Assembly: GCF_030408615.1 (NCBI RefSeq)
Contig: NZ_CP047187.1
Coordinates: 1,364,001-1,428,000 of the forward strand
DNA length: 64,000 nt
Reading direction: 5' to 3'
Source of the DNA: Corynebacterium bovis DSM 20582 = CIP 54.80
GTDB lineage: Bacteria; Actinomycetota; Actinomycetes; Mycobacteriales; Mycobacteriaceae
A program made the translations under genes and the position numbers. Position 1 is the stretch's first letter; the number at the start of each line of letters is the position of its first letter. This document shows positions 34,957 through 42,889 of this stretch, one piece after another. The notes under the pieces were generated by a model. That model searched no databases. It was not told the origin of the DNA and saw only the letters and a program-made list of their open reading frames with translations.

Positions 34957-37095
34957 GTGGCACTTCGCACGAACGCCCGGGGCAGCGCCCGGGGCTCCAT
35001 CGCCCGCTCCACGCGAGCGTTGCTGGCCTTCGCGGTCACCGCGGGCGTCTCCGTTCACGCGGGCACCGCCGTGGCTGACCCGTCGGGCGACGACGCGGTC
35101 TCCGTCGAGAAGTACCTGGCCGATCTCGTGTCCCAGGTGTCCTCGGCCGAGAAGGACGTGGCCGGGGCGGAGGGTGAGCTCGGTGGCCTCCGCGAGTCGG
35201 CGAACAAGGCCCGCGTCGACTTCGACCGCAGCCAGGCCGAGGCCCAGGAGGCCCAGGACAAGGTCCTCAGCGCCCGGGGCCACCTCGACTCGTCGCAGAC
35301 CGACCTCGAGAAGGCCCAGGCGAAGCTCAACGACATCGCCCGGTCGGCCTACGTCAACGGCGGCGACGCCAAGCCGGTCACGCTCGCGTCCGGCGGCGAC
35401 GCCGTCGCGGACACCCTCGACCGGTCCTCCTACATCCGCCTCGCCACCGAGAAGCAGAAGAGCGAGGTCGACCGGCTCGACCTGGCCCGGACGCAGGCGG
35501 CGAACGAGGAGTCCGCGCTGCGCGGCAGCCGTGACGAGGCGGACTCCCGCCTCCGGGACGCCCGCCAGGCCCGCGAGGCCGCGGAGCAGACCCTGCGGGA
35601 CTCGGCGCAGGCCGTCGCGCAGAAGATGCAGGACTACCAGCGCCTGCGGGCGCAGCAGGACGAGGCGAAGGCGAAGCTCGAGGCCGCGCGCCGCGCCGTC
35701 GACAGCCAGAGCGCCGCGGCGAGTTCCTTCGACAAGCGCCGGGCCGCAGAGGCCGCGGCGGACGCTGCCGACAAGGCGGCGGAGGAGAAGGCGGCCGCCG
35801 ACAAGGCAGCGGCGGACAAGGCCGCGGCCGACAAGGCGGCGACGGACAAGGCTGCGGCCGACAAGGCGGCGACGGACAAGGCTGCGGCCGAGAACGCTGA
35901 GCCGCAGCAGGGCGCCGACGGGACGACCGCGACGCCGGACGTCCACATCGACGAGAAGCTCGGACCGGTGGGCGCGGGGGAGAAGGCCGCCGTGTCCGCC
36001 GCGACGGGGTCCACGGAGGCGGCGGCGTCGAGCACGACGCCGTCCGCGACGACCACCCCGGCGACGACCGCGGCCACCACCGCGGCGGCGACGACCTCCG
36101 CCAGCACCTCGACGACGGAGATCCCGGACAGCTTCCCCGACACCCCCGAGGGCGACGCCCTCCGTCAGGCCGCGATCGACGGCCTGCGCGCGACGGCCGA
36201 CGCGGCGACCACCGCCGCCCAGGGGGCCCCCGGCACCCACGCCGTCGACGCCGCCCTCAAGGCCGGCCGGCAGACGGCCAGCCAGCACTACCGCGCCATC
36301 ACCGCCGCCGACGAGACCGGCGGCGCCGCCACCGGCACCGCGACGGACAGCGACAGCGACAGCGACACGACCTCGGACGGCACGACGTCGGGCACGACCT
36401 CCGGGACCGACAGCACCGGCACGACCTCCGGGACCGACAGCACCGGGGGCACCGGCACCTCCGACGACTCGGGGGCCGGGACCTCGGGGACGGGCACGCC
36501 GGGGACCTCCGGCACGTCCGGCACGTCCGGTGACGACGAGGACGACTCCGACGACTCGACCTCGTCCACCGGCTCGGGCACGTCCTCCGGCACCTCCTCG
36601 GGGTCGGGGTCCACGGGGTCGGGGTCGACTGGCAAGCACTCGTCGTCCACGGGCGACACCTCGGGCACCCGCTCGGAGCGCATCGAGCGCGTCATCGCCC
36701 GCGGCAAGTCCCAGCTGGGCGTCCGCTACTCCTGGGGCGGCGGCAACTACGACGGCCCGACGATCGGCATCCGCGACGGCGGCGTCGCCGACCAGTACGG
36801 CGACTACCAGAACGTCGGCTTCGACTGCTCCGGGCTCATGATGTACGCCTTCGCCGCGGCCGGCGTGAAGCTCGACCACTACTCCGGTTACCAGTACACC
36901 GCCGGCGAGCAGATCCCGGTGGCCCAGGCCGAGCGCGGGGACATGCTCTTCTGGGGCGCGGGCGGGTCCGAGCACGTCGCCCTCTACCTCGGCGACGGCA
37001 AGATGCTCGAGGCCCCGCAGTCCGGCTCCCAGGTCCGGATCTCCGACGTCCGGTGGGGCGGCATCCAGCCCTACGCCGTCCGCGTCATCGACTGA
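34957..37095 (+). CDS. ripA: Secreted NlpC/P60 peptidoglycan endopeptidase, RipA-like
   Basis: Probably a D,L-endopeptidase cleaving peptidoglycan stem peptides for daughter-cell separation. The 712-residue protein has a signal peptide with cleavage near Ala40 (GTAVA-DPSG), a coiled coil (about 48-270), Asp-Lys-Ala repeats (271-312), a 250-residue Ser/Thr/Gly linker, and a C-terminal NlpC/P60 domain (575-712). Catalytic residues are Cys624 (GFDCSGLMMYAF), His673 (SEHVALYLGDG) and probably Glu685 (KMLEAPQ). The GTG at 34957 has GAGGAG 7 nt upstream. Its place after acn and the Rv1476-like gene matches ripA of mycobacteria. The linker is much longer than I expect for RipA. Confidence 0.88.
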   Translation: MALRTNARGSARGSIARSTRALLAFAVTAGVSVHAGTAVADPSGDDAVSVEKYLADLVSQVSSAEKDVAGAEGELGGLRESANKARVDFDRSQAEAQEAQDKVLSARGHLDSSQTDLEKAQAKLNDIARSAYVNGGDAKPVTLASGGDAVADTLDRSSYIRLATEKQKSEVDRLDLARTQAANEESALRGSRDEADSRLRDARQAREAAEQTLRDSAQAVAQKMQDYQRLRAQQDEAKAKLEAARRAVDSQSAAASSFDKRRAAEAAADAADKAAEEKAAADKAAADKAAADKAATDKAAADKAATDKAAAENAEPQQGADGTTATPDVHIDEKLGPVGAGEKAAVSAATGSTEAAASSTTPSATTTPATTAATTAAATTSASTSTTEIPDSFPDTPEGDALRQAAIDGLRATADAATTAAQGAPGTHAVDAALKAGRQTASQHYRAITAADETGGAATGTATDSDSDSDTTSDGTTSGTTSGTDSTGTTSGTDSTGGTGTSDDSGAGTSGTGTPGTSGTSGTSGDDEDDSDDSTSSTGSGTSSGTSSGSGSTGSGSTGKHSSSTGDTSGTRSERIERVIARGKSQLGVRYSWGGGNYDGPTIGIRDGGVADQYGDYQNVGFDCSGLMMYAFAAAGVKLDHYSGYQYTAGEQIPVAQAERGDMLFWGAGGSEHVALYLGDGKMLEAPQSGSQVRISDVRWGGIQPYAVRVID
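35768..35892 (+). repeat. Tandem 15-bp units encoding Asp-Lys-Ala-Ala repeats in ripA
   Basis: About seven in-frame 15-bp units encode DKAAA/DKAAT-type pentapeptides; some, such as GACAAGGCTGCGGCC, recur exactly. They follow the coiled coil and probably make a charged helix. Unit number could vary between strains. Confidence 0.8.
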
Positions 37096-37158
37096 ACCGA
37101 CTGACCGGACCGACGGGCACGGCCTCCCGGGCACGGCCCGAGACCCGGCCGACCCCCG

Positions 37159-37189
37159 CTGACCCCCACCGGCCCCCGGTGGGGGTCAG
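37159..37189. terminator. Bidirectional terminator between ripA and the convergent gene
   Basis: CTGACCCCCACCGG (37159-37172) pairs perfectly with CCGGTGGGGGTCAG (37176-37189) around CCC, a 14-bp stem. It overlaps the stop codon of the minus-strand gene (37186-37188) and lies 63 bp after ripA. Confidence 0.65.
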
Positions 37190-38046
37190 TCGCGCAGGAG
37201 CTCGCGGACGGCGTAGTCCACCGCGGTCATGCGCGCGGTCCGCACCGCCCGGCTCAGGGGCAGCAGCTGCGGATCGCGGGCGGCGCCCAGCTCCGACGCC
37301 CGGGCGACCTCGACGATGGCGGCGACCCGGTCGGCACGAGCCATGAGCTGCGCGGCCCGGTGCGGGACACCCACCGGAAGTCCCGGCAGGGAGAAGAAGT
37401 CGGTGAGGGTACCGACCTTCAGGCGCACGTCCCCTCCCGCCACCGACCCCGCTGCACCGGGGACACCGGCTGGCCCACCGGCCTCCACGAGGTGGGCTGC
37501 CCGGACGGTCGCCTCGCGGAGCAGTTCGTCGGCCTCCCCGGGGCTGAACACCGTCAACGGCGGGACCCGACCCTCGCACCGGTACCACGTCCACTGCACC
37601 AGCGACCCGTCGACGAGCGTGGGCACGACGACGTGCACGACGTCCGGGTCGGCGTCGGCGACCGTGATCCCCGCCCCGGCCCGGGTGACCGCCGCCGCCC
37701 CACGGGTCCCCGCCGGGAGGGGCGGGACGTCACCGGGACCGGCGAGCGCGAGCCCGATGAGCGGGCGTTCCTCGTGCCCGACGGGCGCCTCGTCCGTGAC
37801 CAGGCGGATCCCCCGGAGCAGCTCCGCGATGCCGGACGGCCCAGTCCCGACGGCGCCGTCGAAGGGGTCGCCCGACGGACCGTCGACGACCACCGAGTGG
37901 GCCGGCCCCTGCACCTCGTGGAAGGCGTCGATGAGCTCGTCCGCGGACAACGCGCCGTGCACCCACCAGCCGAGCCACACGGCGGTGTTCTGGACGGGTG
38001 ACCACAGCTGTTCGCGCAGCGAGAGCACCGGTTCGTGGGAGGTCAT
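37186..38046 (-). CDS. Conserved protein of unknown function
   Basis: I do not recognise this 286-residue protein. It has no signal peptide or membrane segment. The N-terminal half contains SPVQNTAVWLGWWVHGALSA and FHEVQGPAHSVVVDGPSGD; the C-terminal part is helical with SRAVRTARMTAVDYAVRELL. It looks like a soluble, single-domain-sized actinobacterial protein. It is transcribed divergently from the DUF3097 gene with start codons only 25 bp apart and overlapping -10 boxes, which suggests joint control and perhaps linked roles. Start ATG 38046 is supported by TAGGCT ending 7 nt upstream (leaderless). Confidence 0.75.
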   Translation of the reverse strand: MTSHEPVLSLREQLWSPVQNTAVWLGWWVHGALSADELIDAFHEVQGPAHSVVVDGPSGDPFDGAVGTGPSGIAELLRGIRLVTDEAPVGHEERPLIGLALAGPGDVPPLPAGTRGAAAVTRAGAGITVADADPDVVHVVVPTLVDGSLVQWTWYRCEGRVPPLTVFSPGEADELLREATVRAAHLVEAGGPAGVPGAAGSVAGGDVRLKVGTLTDFFSLPGLPVGVPHRAAQLMARADRVAAIVEVARASELGAARDPQLLPLSRAVRTARMTAVDYAVRELLRD

Positions 38047-38053
38047 TCGCCCT

Positions 38054-38063
38054 AGCCTAGAGT
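38054..38063. promoter_or_regulatory. Overlapping divergent -10 boxes
   Basis: The 10 bp AGCCTAGAGT carry two -10 hexamers sharing the central TA: TAGGCT for the minus gene (38059-38054, 7 nt to ATG 38046) and TAGAGT for the plus gene (38058-38063, 8 nt to ATG 38072). Both messages would be leaderless, and polymerase could occupy only one direction at a time. Confidence 0.65.
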
Positions 38064-38071
38064 GGTGCCCC

Positions 38072-38914
38072 ATGAGGTTCAACGACATGTACGGTCCCGA
38101 CGTCCTCGCCGGCCGGGGCCGCCGCGGACACGGCCGGCCCGCCGAACCTGAACCGCCGACGGTTCCCGCGACCCCGGGGCTCGTGGTCGAGGAACGGGCC
38201 GGGGGTTGGGTCGGCGCGGTGACCGGGTTCGAGCGCACGTACGACGGCGACTTCGTCCGGCTCGAGGACCGGCACGGCCGGGAGCGACTGTTCAAGCTGC
38301 GGCCCGGGGCGTTCATGATCGACGGGGAGCGGGTCACCCTCGTCCGGCACGTCGAGAAGCGCGCCCCGGAGCGGTCGAACTCCGGGTCCCGCCGGGTGGC
38401 CAACCTCGAGGCGAAGGTCGCCGCCCCGTCACGGATCTGGGTGGAGGGGATTCACGACGCCGCGATCGTCGAACAGGTGTGGGGCCACGACCTGCGCGTC
38501 GAGGGGGTCGTGGTGGAGTACCTCGAGGGCCTCGACAACCTGCCGGCGATGCTCGAGGAGTTCCGGCCCGGCCCGGACCGGCGCGTGGGGGTGCTCGCCG
38601 ACCACCTCGTCGAGGGGACGAAGGAGTCGCGGCTCGCCGCGGGCCTCGGGCCGCACGTCATGGTCACCGGGCACCCGTACGTCGACATCTGGGCGGCGGT
38701 GAAGCCCGCGAGCGTGGGGATCCGCGCCTGGCCGGACGTCCCCCGGGGTGAGGACTGGAAGACCGGGGTGTGCGCGCGGCTCGGGTGGGGGGACCCGAAG
38801 GAGGGCTGGCACCGGGTGCGGTCCGCCGTCACGACCTTCCGGGACCTCGACTCGACGCTCATCGGCGCGGTCGAGAGGCTCGTGGACTTCGTCACCGTCC
38901 CGCCGGAGGACTGA
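38072..38914 (+). CDS. DUF3097 family protein
   Basis: The 280-residue protein belongs to the actinobacterial DUF3097 family of unknown function. Landmarks are MYGPDVLAGRGRRGHGRP at the start, a beta-rich domain (VGAVTGFERTYDGDFVRLED) and a second domain opening with RIWVEGIHDAAIVEQVWGHD then VVVEYLEGLDNLP and VLADHLVEGTKESRL, which recalls a TOPRIM-type fold with acidic residues (Glu/Asp in WVEG and LADH). A nucleic-acid role is therefore possible but unproven. The start has no Shine-Dalgarno; a TAGAGT box ends 8 nt upstream (leaderless). Confidence 0.9.
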   Translation: MRFNDMYGPDVLAGRGRRGHGRPAEPEPPTVPATPGLVVEERAGGWVGAVTGFERTYDGDFVRLEDRHGRERLFKLRPGAFMIDGERVTLVRHVEKRAPERSNSGSRRVANLEAKVAAPSRIWVEGIHDAAIVEQVWGHDLRVEGVVVEYLEGLDNLPAMLEEFRPGPDRRVGVLADHLVEGTKESRLAAGLGPHVMVTGHPYVDIWAAVKPASVGIRAWPDVPRGEDWKTGVCARLGWGDPKEGWHRVRSAVTTFRDLDSTLIGAVERLVDFVTVPPED

Positions 38915-39077
38915 GCCCCGGGCCCGGGGCGGGGTTCAGGTCCGGGGAGGGCGGGGCCCGGGCGCAGGCGCGGGACCTGGGGGCGGGGGCGGGGATGGAC
39001 CGGGGGGAGCGGGGGTGACGTCGGGGGTGCGGGTGCTCCGTGGGGGTGACTCCGGTTCCCCTGTCCGCGCCGTCACT

Positions 39078-39083
39078 TATGGT
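39078..39083 (+). promoter_or_regulatory. -10 box of the nfeD-SPFH operon
   Basis: TATGGT with 6 nt to the ATG at 39090; no Shine-Dalgarno site. The preceding gap 38915-39077 is G-rich and has no gene. Confidence 0.5.
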
Positions 39084-39089
39084 GTGTCC

Positions 39090-39530
39090 ATGGGCCCACT
39101 CATCTGGTTGATCGCCGCGGTCGTCCTCGCGATCGCGGAACTCGCCGTCATGGACCTCTCACTGCTCATGCTGGCTGGCGCCGCGCTCGTGACGTCGGGG
39201 GTCGCCCTCGCGGGGGTCCCCGTGGGCGTCGAGGTCGCCGTCTTCGCCGTCGCCGCGCTCCTCCTGTTCACCCTCGTGCGCCCGGTGGCGCGCCGGCACC
39301 TGGCCGTCGCCGCCGAGGACCGCCGGTTCACCAGCCGGGAGCTCGAGGGGCGGCCGGCCGAGGTCGTCGCCCCCGTCGACGGCGACGGGCACGACGGGCG
39401 CATCACCGTCGACGGCGAGCTCTGGTCCGCCCGCTCAGTCGAGACCGGCGTCACGTACGCCCCGGGCGACCGCGTCGTGGTCGTCGCCATCGAAGGCACC
39501 ACCGCCGTGGTGTGGAAAGGAGTCTCCTGA
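39090..39530 (+). CDS. NfeD-like membrane protein
   Basis: Short NfeD-type protein of 146 residues that usually partners an SPFH protein in membrane microdomains. Two to three hydrophobic segments (about residues 5-25, 27-48 and 50-66) precede a C-terminal OB-fold domain with ELEGRPAEVVAPVDG, GRITVDGELWSARS and APGDRVVVVAIEGTTAVV, which are typical. The ATG at 39090 gives the normal MGPLIWLIAAVVLAIAEL start. It ends 3 bp before the SPFH gene. The corresponding mycobacterial pair is Rv1487-Rv1488 by my recollection. Confidence 0.9.
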   Translation: MGPLIWLIAAVVLAIAELAVMDLSLLMLAGAALVTSGVALAGVPVGVEVAVFAVAALLLFTLVRPVARRHLAVAAEDRRFTSRELEGRPAEVVAPVDGDGHDGRITVDGELWSARSVETGVTYAPGDRVVVVAIEGTTAVVWKGVS

Positions 39531-39533
39531 CTC

Positions 39534-40796
39534 ATGCCGGGACTCATCGCTCTCGCCGTCATCGTCGTCCTGGTCGTCACGTTCCTCGTGAAGGCCGTCG
39601 CGCTCATCCCCCAGGGTGAGGCCGCCGTCATCGAACGCCTCGGCCGGTACACCCGCACCGTCTCCGGCGGGCTGACGTTCCTCATCCCGTTCATCGACCG
39701 GGTGCGCGACAAGATCGACACCCGTGAACAGGTCGTGTCGTTCCCCCCGCAGGCCGTCATCACGCAGGACAACCTCACCGTCGCGATCGACATCGTCGTG
39801 ACCTTCCAGATCAACGAGCCGGAGCGCGCGATCTACGGTGTCAACAACTACATCGTGGGCGTCGAGCAGATCTCCGTGGCGACGCTGCGTGACGTCGTCG
39901 GCGGCATGACCCTCGAGGAGACACTGACGTCCCGTGAGGTCATCAACCGCCGGCTCCGGGGCGAGCTCGACGCCGCGACGACGAAGTGGGGCCTGCGCAT
40001 CAGCCGCGTCGAGCTCAAGGCGATCGACCCGCCGGCGTCCATCCAGCAGTCGATGGAGAAGCAGATGAAGGCCGACCGTGAGAAGCGGGCGATGATCCTC
40101 ACCGCCGAGGGCCAGCGCGAGGCGGACATCAAGACCGCCGAGGGTGAGAAGCAGGCCGCGATCCTCGCCGCCGAGGGCGAGAAGCACGCCCAGATCCTCC
40201 GCGCGGAGGCCGACCGGCAGGCCCGGATCCTGCGCTCCGAGGGTGAGCGCGCCGCCGCGTACCTCGAGGCGCAGGGCCAGGCGAAGGCGATCCAGAAGGT
40301 CAACGCCGCGATCAAGGCCGCCCAGGTCACCCCCGAGGTGCTGGCCTACCAGTACCTGGAGAAGCTCCCCGAGATGGCGCAGGGCAGTGCGAACAAGGTG
40401 TGGATGCTGCCGATGCAGTTCGGCGACTCCCTCGAGCAGTTCGCCCGGGCGATGGCGAACAAGGACGACGACGGCGTCTTCCGCTACGAGCCGGAGCCCG
40501 TCAGCGACGAGGTCCGCGAGGCCGCGAACGAGACGACGTCCGAGGACTGGTTCAGTTCGGAGTCCGCCCCGGAGATCGCCGAGGCCGTCGCCGCGGCGAA
40601 CGCGGTGGCGAACCGTCCCGTCGACGCCGACGACGCCGTCGGCCTGCACCGGCCGGGGGCGACGGCGTCCGCCGCACCGGCGTCCCCGGTGACCGGGACC
40701 GGCGCCGCGACGGCCGGAACCGACGGTGCCGACGGTGCCGACACGACGGGGGAGCCGGGGGAGTCCACCGACGACGGGGCGGCGTCCGACCGCTGA
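39534..40796 (+). CDS. SPFH/band 7 (stomatin-like) protein
   Basis: Membrane-anchored scaffold of the stomatin/QmcA type, thought to organise lipid microdomains or membrane proteases. The 420-residue protein has one N-terminal helix (about 3-25), the SPFH domain (VERLGRYTRT-like EAAVIERLGRY, QAVITQDNLTVAIDIVVTFQ, about 25-190), and an alanine/glutamate-rich coiled coil (190-290, EGEKQAAILAAEGEKHAQIL). A variable Ala/Thr/Gly tail follows from about 350. AAAGGAG precedes the ATG and the gene starts 3 bp after nfeD, so the two form an operon. The tail, ending GADGADTTGEPGESTDD, is longer than in compact homologues. Confidence 0.93.
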   Translation: MPGLIALAVIVVLVVTFLVKAVALIPQGEAAVIERLGRYTRTVSGGLTFLIPFIDRVRDKIDTREQVVSFPPQAVITQDNLTVAIDIVVTFQINEPERAIYGVNNYIVGVEQISVATLRDVVGGMTLEETLTSREVINRRLRGELDAATTKWGLRISRVELKAIDPPASIQQSMEKQMKADREKRAMILTAEGQREADIKTAEGEKQAAILAAEGEKHAQILRAEADRQARILRSEGERAAAYLEAQGQAKAIQKVNAAIKAAQVTPEVLAYQYLEKLPEMAQGSANKVWMLPMQFGDSLEQFARAMANKDDDGVFRYEPEPVSDEVREAANETTSEDWFSSESAPEIAEAVAAANAVANRPVDADDAVGLHRPGATASAAPASPVTGTGAATAGTDGADGADTTGEPGESTDDGAASDR

Positions 40797-40842
40797 CGTC
40801 CCGGAAGGACCGGAGCCGCCACCGCCGACGCCCGGCGACCCG

Positions 40843-41457
40843 TCAGCTCGCCGGCAGCTCGCCGACCCGCGCGAGCATGTGGACGGCGAGCTCCCACCCG
40901 GCCTGCTCGGCCTGCCACCCGGCGGCGGAGAGGCGCTGCGACATCGCCTGCTTCGAGATGCCGACCTCCTGTGCCGCCTCACTCTGGAGGTAACCGCGAC
41001 GCATGAGCGACGTCGCCTCCCTCCCCTCCGCGGTCCGGCGGGAGAGAACGTGGGCGATGAGCGTGAAGGCCGCCGCGATGTCGGCCGCGACGGTGACCGC
41101 CGCCCCGGCGGCCTGGACGCCGCCCGGACCGGGCGACTCGATACGGACCGCCACCGACCCCGCCCGGCCCGACCGACCGAGCGCGCGCCCGGCCGCGCTG
41201 ACGAGCTGACTCTCGTCGACGTCCGCGGGGTCCCCGGTCACCGCCCCGACGCCGATGGCGAAATCCCCCGCCTGGAGGAGGTTGAGGATGACCGTCGTGG
41301 CCCCCTCCGCCTCAGGGCTGAGGACGACGAAATCCACCGGCCCCCGGTCGACCCGCTCCGACACGGCGGCCGTCGCCGCCAACGCGTCCGCGACGTCACG
41401 GACGTAGTCCGCCCGGCGACGGGCGCGGCCGCGGTAGGAGGCGTGGATGGAGAACAT
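40843..41457 (-). CDS. Predicted HTH DNA-binding protein
   Basis: The 204-residue protein has a C-terminal helix-turn-helix (about residues 155-178: QSEAAQEVGISKQAMSQRLS) preceded by a 140-residue domain without a family I can name. Conserved-looking pieces are VDFVVLSPEAEGATTVILNL and AADIAAAFTLIAHVLSRRT. It resembles SatD-like or phage-type regulators only in outline. Targets are unknown. It is convergent with the SPFH gene (46-bp gap) and followed on its own strand by nothing until that gene. The ATG at 41457 is supported by TACAGT ending 7 nt upstream; GTG 41466 overlaps this -10 box. Confidence 0.75.
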   Translation of the reverse strand: MFSIHASYRGRARRRADYVRDVADALAATAAVSERVDRGPVDFVVLSPEAEGATTVILNLLQAGDFAIGVGAVTGDPADVDESQLVSAAGRALGRSGRAGSVAVRIESPGPGGVQAAGAAVTVAADIAAAFTLIAHVLSRRTAEGREATSLMRRGYLQSEAAQEVGISKQAMSQRLSAAGWQAEQAGWELAVHMLARVGELPAS

Positions 41458-41464
41458 GGGAGCC

Positions 41465-41470
41465 ACTGTA
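41465..41470 (-). promoter_or_regulatory. -10 box of the leaderless HTH gene
   Basis: TACAGT on the minus strand, 7 nt before ATG 41457. The spacing fixes the start choice. Confidence 0.55.
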
Positions 41471-41555
41471 CGCCGTCCACGGTGGTGACTTGACCGGGAC
41501 CGGTATCTGTGGCCACCCGGTGCCGCGCCGGAATCACACCGGCGTCACACCGGCG

Positions 41556-42353
41556 TCACGCCCCGTCGCCCGGCCGGGTCCGCTGCCGCGCCCGCGCCCG
41601 GATGACCCGGGACTCACGGACGGTGAGGACGACCCCGACGACAGCGAGGAGGGCGCTCACCCCGAGGATGCGGGGGTCGCCGTCCGTCGCGAGGGCGTCC
41701 GTCGCCAGCACGGTCACGACGGTCCCCGGTGCCGACCCGGCGACGGTCGCCGCGAGGTAGGGAAGGGCGGGCACGGTGCTCACCCCGCAGGCGTAGTTGA
41801 GGAGGCTGAACGGTACGGCCGGGACCATGCGCAGCCCGAGGACGGCGACCCAGCCGCGTTCCTCGAGGATGTCGGCGAGCACGGCGAGACGACCGGGTGC
41901 GCGACCACGTCCGGTCCGGCGCACCACCGACCGGGCGGCGGACCGCACGATGACCAGCGAGACCGTCGCCGAGGCCAGGAGGCCCGACAGCGCCGCCGCG
42001 CACCCGAGCACGGGCCCGAAGAGGACCCCCGCGCTGACGGTCCACACCGTCCGGGGAAACGGCACCTGGGTGAACAGCACCATCGCGACGAGGTAGACCG
42101 CCGGGGCCCAGGCGCCGGTGCGCCGGACGGTGTCCCGGATGTCCCCGACCGCCGGGACGGGGACGAGGACGACGACGACCACGAGCACGATCACGGCCAC
42201 GAGGCCGAGGATCCGCATCCGCGTCGGCACCCGGCCCCACGTCGTCGCGGCCCACCGGAGCCGACGCGTCCACCCGGTGCGCCGGCGGGGAACCGGGTCA
42301 CGGGGGTCGGGGGAGCCGCCGGTGCCGGCGGTGCCGTCGTCACGATCAGTCAC
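41556..42353 (-). CDS. TVP38/TMEM64 (SNARE-associated, DedA-like) membrane protein
   Basis: Integral membrane protein of 265 residues with the family core: FTQVPFPRTVWTVSAGVLFG, a re-entrant segment before GCAAALSGLLASATVSLVI, then WVAVLGLRMVPAVPFSLLNY and ACGVSTVPALPYLAATVAGS. These are conserved TVP38/DedA signatures with a proline in each half. The family is linked to lipid scrambling or flipping and envelope stress. About 55 N-terminal residues are basic and cytoplasmic. The GTG at 42353 is preceded by TAGACT with 7 nt spacing, so the transcript is probably leaderless. Confidence 0.88.
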   Translation of the reverse strand: MTDRDDGTAGTGGSPDPRDPVPRRRTGWTRRLRWAATTWGRVPTRMRILGLVAVIVLVVVVVLVPVPAVGDIRDTVRRTGAWAPAVYLVAMVLFTQVPFPRTVWTVSAGVLFGPVLGCAAALSGLLASATVSLVIVRSAARSVVRRTGRGRAPGRLAVLADILEERGWVAVLGLRMVPAVPFSLLNYACGVSTVPALPYLAATVAGSAPGTVVTVLATDALATDGDPRILGVSALLAVVGVVLTVRESRVIRARARQRTRPGDGA

Positions 42354-42360
42354 GCGGGAC

Positions 42361-42366
42361 AGTCTA
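42361..42366 (-). promoter_or_regulatory. -10 box of the leaderless TVP38-family gene
   Basis: TAGACT on the minus strand, 7 nt before GTG 42353, the same hexamer as before ctaA, mptB and the ABC ATPase. Confidence 0.55.
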
Positions 42367-42414
42367 GGGGCCGGGGCCCGGGGAGCCGGCACGGCGGGCC
42401 GGGCGGGCCGGGAC

Positions 42415-42490
42415 GAGGGGCATGCGGCCCCGGGGGCGAGAACCGTCGGCCAGGGAGGAGGGGCATGCGGCCCCGGGGGCGAGAACCGTC
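42415..42490. repeat. 33-bp direct repeat downstream of tRNA-Leu
   Basis: Identical 33-bp copies at 42415-42447 and 42458-42490 (beginning GAGGGGCATGCGGCCCCGGG) are 43 bp apart; a degenerate third copy starts near 42499. They lie between the tRNA terminator and the TVP38-family promoter. No gene is seen here. Confidence 0.85.
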
Positions 42491-42528
42491 CGCCGGGGAC
42501 GAGGGACGTGCGGCCCCGGACGCGAAAA

Positions 42529-42556
42529 GACCCGCCGGGAAACATCCCGGCGGGTC
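42529..42556 (-). terminator. Rho-independent terminator of tRNA-Leu
   Basis: GACCCGCCGGGA (42529-42540) and TCCCGGCGGGTC (42545-42556) form a perfect 12-bp stem with an AACA loop. On the minus strand it is followed by TTTTCGC, so it has the U tract that most hairpins here lack. It starts 14 bp past the tRNA 3' end. Confidence 0.88.
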
Positions 42557-42569
42557 ATGTCCGCTTCTG

Positions 42570-42655
42570 TGTCCGGAGGGGGACTTGAACCCCCACGTCC
42601 GTTAATAGGACACTAGCACCTCAAGCTAGCGCGTCTGCCATTCCGCCACCCGGAC
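42570..42655 (-). tRNA. tRNA-Leu, anticodon GAG
   Basis: The minus strand folds as a class II tRNA of 86 nt: acceptor stem GTCCGGG/TCCGGAC, D arm GGCGGAATGGCAGAC, anticodon arm CTAGC-TTGAGGT-GCTAG with anticodon GAG, a long variable arm (TGTCCTATTAACGGACG) and T arm GGGG-GTTCAAG-TCCCC. The long variable arm fits leucine. CCA is not encoded. It reads CUC and CUU codons; it stands alone with its own promoter and terminator. Confidence 0.95.
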
Positions 42656-42701
42656 AGGGTGTGCACGCGGTCACCGTCCGTGGCCGTGTGCGCTGGGGCA
42701 T

Positions 42702-42730
42702 ACTGTATCGTGACCCCGCCGACGTGACAA
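42702..42730 (-). promoter_or_regulatory. Promoter of tRNA-Leu
   Basis: Minus strand TTGTCA (42730-42725), 17-bp spacer, TACAGT (42707-42702): the best -35/-10 pair in the window. Transcription would start near 42695, about 40 nt before the mature tRNA. Confidence 0.75.
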
Positions 42731-42875
42731 ACCGGCAGGTCACAGCGCAATTTCCGAATCCGTCCGGGGAATAGGACGATGCGCGCCGGGGAACGGGCGG
42801 AGGAGCAGGCCACCAACCGCCCACACGACGGCCCACGGGGAGGACCGACCGGCTGCAGCGCCTCACGCGACGAGG

Positions 42876-42881
42876 CATACT
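42876..42881 (+). promoter_or_regulatory. -10 box of the leaderless PEBP-like gene
   Basis: CATACT with 8 nt to ATG 42890 and no Shine-Dalgarno. The first base departs from TANNNT, so confidence is lower. Confidence 0.4.
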
Positions 42882-42889
42882 GGGGAACC

